28,000 nucleotides of DNA from positions 1-28,000 of the forward strand of contig JBBPFI010000022.1 in assembly GCA_037974965.1 (NCBI GenBank), written 5' to 3'. Position 1 is the stretch's first letter, and each line of letters begins with the position of its first letter. The position numbers and the translations under genes are program-made. Of the stretch, positions 22,815 through 28,000 are shown in pieces. The notes beneath the pieces are model-generated. The model was not told the origin of the DNA. It did no database searches and saw only the letters and a program-made list of their open reading frames with translations. The stretch is from Dacryopinax spathularia. Lineage: Eukaryota > Basidiomycota > Dacrymycetes > Dacrymycetales > Dacrymycetaceae.

Positions 22815-23134
22815 TGTCGAAAGCCTGGATAGGAATGAATCAATCAGAACTCGTGGGACAAGAGGAGACGATGCGTGCGGGTGGAAAAGAGGGAAAGGGG
22901 GATACTCACAGTTCGCGTGTGAGTATCAAGAATGCACTATAACATGGGCGTGAGCATATCGATTCACAGAAAAAGAAAGCGATGCAAGCCCACGCGCGCG
23001 CGCCGGGGCCGCAAGACTGCAATAAAGAGAACACAAAAGGACACTTACAGATGGTAGAAGCAAGATGCTACAGTACAAAGATATTAGCACAGCCGCGATA
23101 GAATAGAACGAAAATGCGACTTACCGAATCGAGG
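22815..23134 (-). other. Gene C 5' leader with two or three non-coding introns
   Basis: The donor GTAAGT at 23124 follows 'cctcgattcG', the same motif as in gene A. A branch-like 'gtgctaat' and a TGTAG acceptor end the intron at 23068 (57 nt). A 19-nt exon (23067-23049) is followed by another GTAAGT donor at 23048. A further donor GTGAGT at 22909 follows 'gcgaact', as in gene A, and the acceptor 'tatccag' at 22825 leads to the ATG ten bases on. The acceptor paired with 23048 is uncertain; 'gttatag' near 22938 is one candidate. Confidence 0.5.
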
Positions 23135-23202
23135 TGAAGACCAGGAACAAGATGCACTGTCAGCCACTGGCTGACAAGGGTCCCTATAGCCGCGTCGCAT
23201 AT

Positions 23203-23320
23203 GCACAGCCACCGTTAGAATACGTCGCGACGTATTCTAACGGTGGCTGTGCGTTAGTATACGTCGCGACGTATTCTAACGGAGGCTGTGCGTTAGAATG
23301 CGTCGCGACGTATTCTAACG
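23203..23320. promoter_or_regulatory. Palindrome cluster upstream of gene C, 39-bp period
   Basis: Three copies of the GTTAGAATACGTCG-type 28-bp palindrome start at 23214, 23253 and 23292, exactly 39 bp apart. The first sits within a perfect 50-nt palindrome (23203-23252) whose arms extend outwards as 'gcacagccacc'. The flank 'gggtccctatagccgcgtcgc' just beside it is shared with the gene A cluster, so the two upstream regions are homologous. The cluster lies about 80 nt upstream of the first leader donor of gene C. Confidence 0.8.
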
Positions 23321-23376
23321 AAGGCTGTGCGGCAGCCTCGCGGATGCCCATTCGGTATGAGCGATATGCGACAGGA

Positions 23377-23426
23377 ACGCGATTGAATGGCAGGCACGCG
23401 ATTGAATGGCAGGCCCGCGATTGAAT
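23377..23426. repeat. Short 19-bp tandem repeat
   Basis: The unit 'acgcgattgaatggcaggc' occurs twice in a row and then partially, next to the gene C palindromes and within the shared upstream region of genes C and D. No function can be read from it. Confidence 0.7.
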
Positions 23427-23675
23427 ACGCTTGGTAATGCAACCATGCGGCATAAATGGAACCTTCCCGGGCATGCCAGTGGCTTCTGCCTTTCTCCCCC
23501 GCATTCCACCCCGATTGGGCAAGTCCGGAAATGGGAAGAAGGAGGGCTGGGTATGTCTTGTCAGGGTGAGAAGGGCATACGCTGAGTGTCTTGCAGCATA
23601 CAAAGGATGGGCCGTGCGGCGTACGAGTCTGATTCAGACGAAGACATAAGCTTTGTGCCCCCGGGGGCAGGCAAT

Positions 23676-24030
23676 ACGGGGTACGCCAAGACACTTCTGC
23701 AGAAAGAGTAACGGGGCTTAATAGGACGCACACAGGCATGGAGAGCATGGGTCAGAGTCGATTTCGGACAAGCAGAGCAATACGATAGGGAGCACGGGGT
23801 ACGCCAAAACACTTCTGCAGACAGAGTAACGGGGCTTAATAGGACGCACACAGGCATGGAGAGCATGGGTCAGAGTCGATTTCGGACAAGCAGAGCAATA
23901 CGATAGGGAGCACGGGGTACGCCAAAACACTTTTGCAGACAGAGTAACGGGGCTGAACAGGACACACACAGGCATGGAGAGCATGGGTCAGAGTCGATTT
24001 CGGACAAGCAGAGCAATACGATAGGGAGCA
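23676..24030. repeat. 118-bp tandem repeat, three copies
   Basis: Units start at 'acggggtacgcc' at 23676, 23794 and 23912 and are nearly identical. The third ends near 24030. The array lies between the divergent genes C and D, about 150 bp before the gene D start codon, so it may hold promoter elements of gene D. Open frames through it on the minus strand are a by-product of the repeat. Confidence 0.9.
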
Positions 24031-24181
24031 CTACGAGCGAGTCTGGGTATGCCGAGCGTGCGCTCCCAGAGGCAGGCACTTATATGCTTCACCCATCTGG
24101 ATAGGAAGGGCCAACCCGCACCCGGGTCTGGGGCGCGCAAGGATATCAGCAGGGTACAGGCACAGGGAAGCAAGCCCAAGT

Positions 24182-27100
24182 ATGTCACCGGACTGCCCCG
24201 TAAGCGTGAGCTCACAGGCATTCAGCCCACACTGGATTGACCTGCCGCCCTTTCTATCTGATTCTGAAGGGGAGACGGCCAAGCTGGGGCAAGACAAGGA
24301 GAAGGAGAGGTGCGTGCGGATAGGGTGTTGCGCAGATGGCACTGATCCTGGGGTCCAGTGCACGCAGCCCGGCACAAGCAAAGGGCAAGTGGGGAGCGCA
24401 GGACGACATCGAGGCCACTCCGATGTACCCAGAGCATCGGTAAGCATGGCCAAGTCGCTGCTGTGCAAGCACTGATTCCATGCATAGCAGGACTCTGATT
24501 GGCAGGGAGAGCGAGGGAGAAGAAGACAGCCGTGAGAGCATAGACAATGCCGAGCTTTCAATCAGTCTGGGCGCCGTCACCCCCCCGCGGTCCATGGCAA
24601 GCACAGACAGCCAGGGGGAGAGAGAGCCCTCGTGCGTGCACAGGAGACCACACGGTGACCAACACTCATGCAATCCACAGCCCATGGACAGCGCATGCGA
24701 ATGCCATTGAACAGTCCGACATCGTGGAGCCCATGCTGGCCAACATGAGCATGCATGCGCAGGCAAACCGTAGAGCCAAGAAGGCAAGGTTGCAAACCAA
24801 GTATGGCCCATCCATGATCTGCCGGGAGGATACGTCTGATTGCCAACAGGGCGGACCGCAGTGTGATCGTGATCAGCGACGATGAGGATCAGCCTGCAAC
24901 ACAGTCCCAACCAAAGGCAAACGCTGCAGGGGCCAAGTAGGTCACGCATGTGGTCGTCCTGCATGGTCAAGCTAACAGGCCACAGAGCGAGCCCTGTCAT
25001 CATCACGCTCAGCGATGACGAGGAGGATGATGACGCATTTTCGGGCAGGGTACCTGGCACAGAGAACCCGCCAGTCCATGGCGCAGCAGCAAACTTGGGG
25101 GACGACATGATTGACGACCATGTGGACCCGCAGCCCAACGTGGATTTCTTCGATCAGATCAAAGAAAAGAAGAAATCACCTTGGGGAAAGCCCACGGTGA
25201 TCACACCTCGCGCCCTTGCGGAGATACGCGATGACGAACGGCGGGAAGAGGATGAGCGATGCCATCCAATGGAAGCACTCTGCCATTCGCGACTGGTCCT
25301 GGAGCTGTATGACAAACAGGAGCCAGCGGCGTTCAGAGTGTCGGAGCACAAGGACCTCACCTGGGGGCCACGTGACGTGTACATGGACTCCTTTGGTGCG
25401 ATTTCCGCAGCACCTGGCCTGGGCGTCCTCTACCCTGGCCCGGTGTGGTTTTCGATGAACGAGTATGTCAAGATTCAGGCCAACCAGTTTGCCCGTATCT
25501 TCCGGGACAAGCATCAGTTCATCGGCTTTGACTCGGAACATCGCACCTTCTACTTTGGTGAATCTGAAGGGCGGTCGATCTGGTTTGTGTTCCGCCCAAT
25601 CGATGTGACAGAGCGTGGACGCGCCAACAGCGATGGATATGCAACATGGATCATACGCATGCGCCGCTTTGCTGCCTTCCTTTCCTATGTGTTTGCGCAC
25701 ATGCCCAGCAAGAACATCCCCGAGCATAGTCCATGGGCAGACGATGCCAGGACACTGAGCCCTTTCCTGTGCAGTGTGCTTCCAAAACAGTGGTGCTGAA
25801 TGGCTGACAATGAGTAACAGGAAGGGCCAGCTGAAGCTTTCCGTTGGAGAGGTCCGGCTGTTTGATAAGCTGTTTGGGCGCGCTTATGATCAGTGGGCTC
25901 AAGAGGCGCCATGGACCGATCCGTTCTTCCTCAGACATCAGGCATTCACCGTGACGCTCAAGTACGGCCAGGACACTCCCATCTTGGAGTCAATGGAGGA
26001 GTGGGAGCGGATGAAGGACAAATGGGATTCACAGTATGACGTCACCAAGATCGGGCGCTTTGTCTGTGCCATCGCCGTGAACCAAAGGTACGCAGGCCAA
26101 TGTGGGACGCAGCCAAGCTGACGCTGGGCAGTGTTCGTGATGCCAGCAAGAACGAGTGCAGCGCGCTGTGCAACTACCAAGTGATGAAGAAACAATTCGG
26201 TGCCCGGCAGGGCGGCGGTGATGGTGCTGCCTTCTATCCGCTTGGCTTCACGACAACCGCATGCAACATCCAGGCGAACGGCCTACCGGCAATGTTCGAG
26301 GAAGAACTCATCAAGGCCAACGAGCGCAGTCGGGTGGTCACCGTGGACGAAGAAGGCAACAGGAAGTACGGGGAGGACCCATTTGAATGCATCAAGTGGC
26401 AAGCCTACTCAGCCCAGAAAACCGTGTTCAGAAACTCGGAGAAGGAACATGATATCAGCTTGGGGCGAGAGGCGGCCGCACTGGGCATGTGTGGGATGGC
26501 AGGGAAAGCAATTGGCAAGGTGGCAAGTGAACTCCGAGAGCTTGAGGCCGAATCCAGCTTCCACCGCACTCAGCGTCGGATCGAGAGCAAGGAAGGAGGG
26601 ACAGCAGTGCGTTCCGAGATGGAGCTTGTCATCCACCCTCGCCATCTCAGGAAGGCCCACCGCAGCGGAGCGTAAGCCAACATGGCCAAACGCTAGCACA
26701 GAGCTGATCAATAGTAGTTACATTGTCAGCAAGCTCTTGAAGCCGATGACCACCGTCTATTGGGAAGCACTCGGGGAGACCTTCCAATCAACCCTGATCG
26801 TGCTGCGTCCAGGAGTGCGTGGACAGGGCATGCTCATCGGGCACAAGCGCTGAGAATGAAACAGGTCTTCCCACGGCTGTTGATCGATACCGGCTACTCC
26901 TGGGCAGTGAAGGCTGAAAGGCTGTGGAGAGACGCCCTGCGCATGGTCGACAGCGGCCGCCGGTTCTGCCCATGGTACCTGACCGAGGGCATCATGTTCT
27001 GCTTGCGTGTGGCGACGTTTGCGCAGACTGGGGATATGCGGCTCATCTCTGGACCAATCTTTCAGAATGCCGGCATTGTCCAATCGGTCAGGGAGACCGG

Positions 27101-28000
27101 TTATCCATCCATGCATGATGGCTGGTGGGATGAGAAGGACAGCAGGATCAACCCAGCAGACTGGCCTCTGCGCCGGAATGGAAGCGCGTTCCCCTCCGTG
27201 GCAGCCAGCGCCATCCGAAGCCGCTATGGGAAAGAGGCCGCTGAGCAGTATCTCGTCCGCATCGAGCTGGAATGGCACCTGGACATGATCAAAATGAGAG
27301 GGCAAGCTTCGACGACCAGGCTGCATGCGGCCGCTGCACAACAAATCATTCGTGCCTATCGGCTGGAGATTCGCGAACGGACAACGGTTGAGGCTGAGGC
27401 ATTGATCAGGGCAGAGCGGGCAAAAAGGGAGGAGCTGGTTGACCTCTCCCGCCATGCGCAAGCGGGGACGGTGATTGCCCGACGGGAGAAGGCACTGAAG
27501 GCGTGGCTCGAGAAAGAGGCCCCTCTGGATGGCGAGGGTTGGAGTCTGATCAGCGCCATGTTGGGGAGCAAGGCGCTGCCCCCCGAGTTCCCGTTGTCTC
27601 CGCGCGCCGAGCGGGTGGAAAGTGATGTGCTCACATCCAACTTGATTGAGATGGCCACGGGGAGCAAAAGCCTTGGGGCACCTTTGTTCAGTTCTCGCAG
27701 CCAGCTGACACTCTCGCTTATCCAAGCCGCGCTGGCCCACTTTGCAGGCGACGCGCATGAAGAGATCCAACTGCAGCACCGACAATGGCTGGCAAAAGCG
27801 ATGATCAACGAGTTTGCAGCCTCGGGCACAACCATTGTGCCATGGCAGACGACAGGCTCCCGTTTTGCCTCCGCTAAGGCATGGACGCACGTCACCCAGA
27901 GCCGCTCGATGAAGCGAACAAATCCTACAGGGAGGTATATCCCCCAGGATGAGGAAGAACTGCTGGCGATGAAAACGGCAGAGGCAAGAGAGAAGGCGAA
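24182..28000 (+). CDS. Gene D: large unrecognised protein with two SUMO-interacting motifs (3' end outside window)
   Basis: Ten exons in the window: 24182-24309, 24359-24439, 24488-24631, 24681-24800, 24850-24936, 24986-25768, 25821-26087, 26132-26671, 26715-26814, and 26865 onwards. The reading frame stays open for at least 1128 aa. Introns are 43-52 nt, and the first eight are all in phase 2. The ATG has an A at -3. Residues 1-160 are low complexity and charged. SVIVISDDED (about 162-171) and PVIITLSDDEEDDD (about 190-203) match the SUMO-interacting motif, a short hydrophobic strand followed by Ser and acidic residues. From about 230 the protein looks globular (WGPRDVYMDSFGAIS, WFVFRPIDV, TWIIRMRRFAAFLSYVF). 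Around residue 880 onwards it is helical and rich in Arg/Glu/Ala. I recognise no enzymatic domain. It is transcribed divergently from gene C across about 1.4 kb. Strong antisense open frames exist, but the splice-consistent plus-strand reading is far better. Confidence 0.75.

Noticed and set aside
23718-24079. Cys-rich minus-strand frames over the 118-bp repeats
   Set aside because: They follow the tandem repeat, overlap in alternate frames, and have no supporting start, splice or paralogue evidence.
26757-27890. Minus-strand open frame of 377 codons
   Set aside because: It opposes the long last exon of gene D, which continues the splice-defined frame. The minus reading has no splice or paralogue support.
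14035-28000. Polinton or DNA-virus origin suggested by a Ulp1-like protease
   Set aside because: No polymerase B, integrase, packaging ATPase or capsid-like frame is visible, and all genes are densely spliced. The protease resembles cellular Ulp1.

Overview
The window is the left end of a eukaryotic chromosome. It opens with about 113 bp of CCCTAA repeats, the C-rich strand of a TTAGGG telomere, followed by a 14-copy subtelomeric satellite with a unit of about 322 bp. Inland of that lie four multi-exon protein genes. Their introns are very short (about 43-58 nt in coding sequence), with GTRNGT-type donors, CTRAY-like branch sites and CAG/TAG acceptors. Together with the GC-rich composition and the TTAGGG telomere, this points to a fungus, most likely a basidiomycete. 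That assignment is inference; no marker gene settles it.

Layout: telomere (1-113); satellite (114-4700); gene A, minus strand (10192 to 4800); leader exons and a palindrome cluster upstream of gene A (10206-10607); GC-rich minisatellite (10717-13860); gene B, minus strand (17761 to 14035); a leader intron of gene B carrying an 82-nt hairpin (17764-17898); gene C, minus strand (22814 to 18254); leader and palindrome cluster of gene C (22815-23320); 118-bp tandem repeats (23676-24030); gene D, plus strand, from 24182 and running off the right edge.

Genes A, B and C are diverged tandem paralogues and all point towards the telomere. I rebuilt them from splice sites: 7 exons/1688 aa, 8 exons/1115 aa and 11 exons/1351 aa. 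Every model closes in frame from ATG to stop. Each has an N-terminal region resembling the ParB/sulfiredoxin fold (hallmark GAHR in A, DGVQR in B, DGVKR in C), then a shared helical core with an intron at the same place (before IGKSL, IGQYL and VGHYV), then a tail unique to each gene. The tail of C is a complete Ulp1/SENP-type (C48) SUMO-protease-like domain. The tail of A is a charged helical and Pro-rich region with an exact hexapeptide repeat. The tail of B is Pro-rich with a basic-acidic end.

The 5' leaders share a splice-donor motif. Each gene also has copies of a nearly perfect 28-bp palindrome near its 5' end, repeated every 39 bp upstream of A and C and inside a large hairpin in the leader intron of B. 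Gene D, transcribed away from the cluster, is unrecognised but carries two consecutive textbook SUMO-interacting motifs on two exons that look like duplicates.

The most interesting reading, which is inference, is a subtelomeric ParB-like gene family with its own palindromic sites and links to SUMO (protease in C, SUMO-binding motifs in D). It could be a chromatin or regulatory system, or the cargo of a mobile or selfish subtelomeric element.
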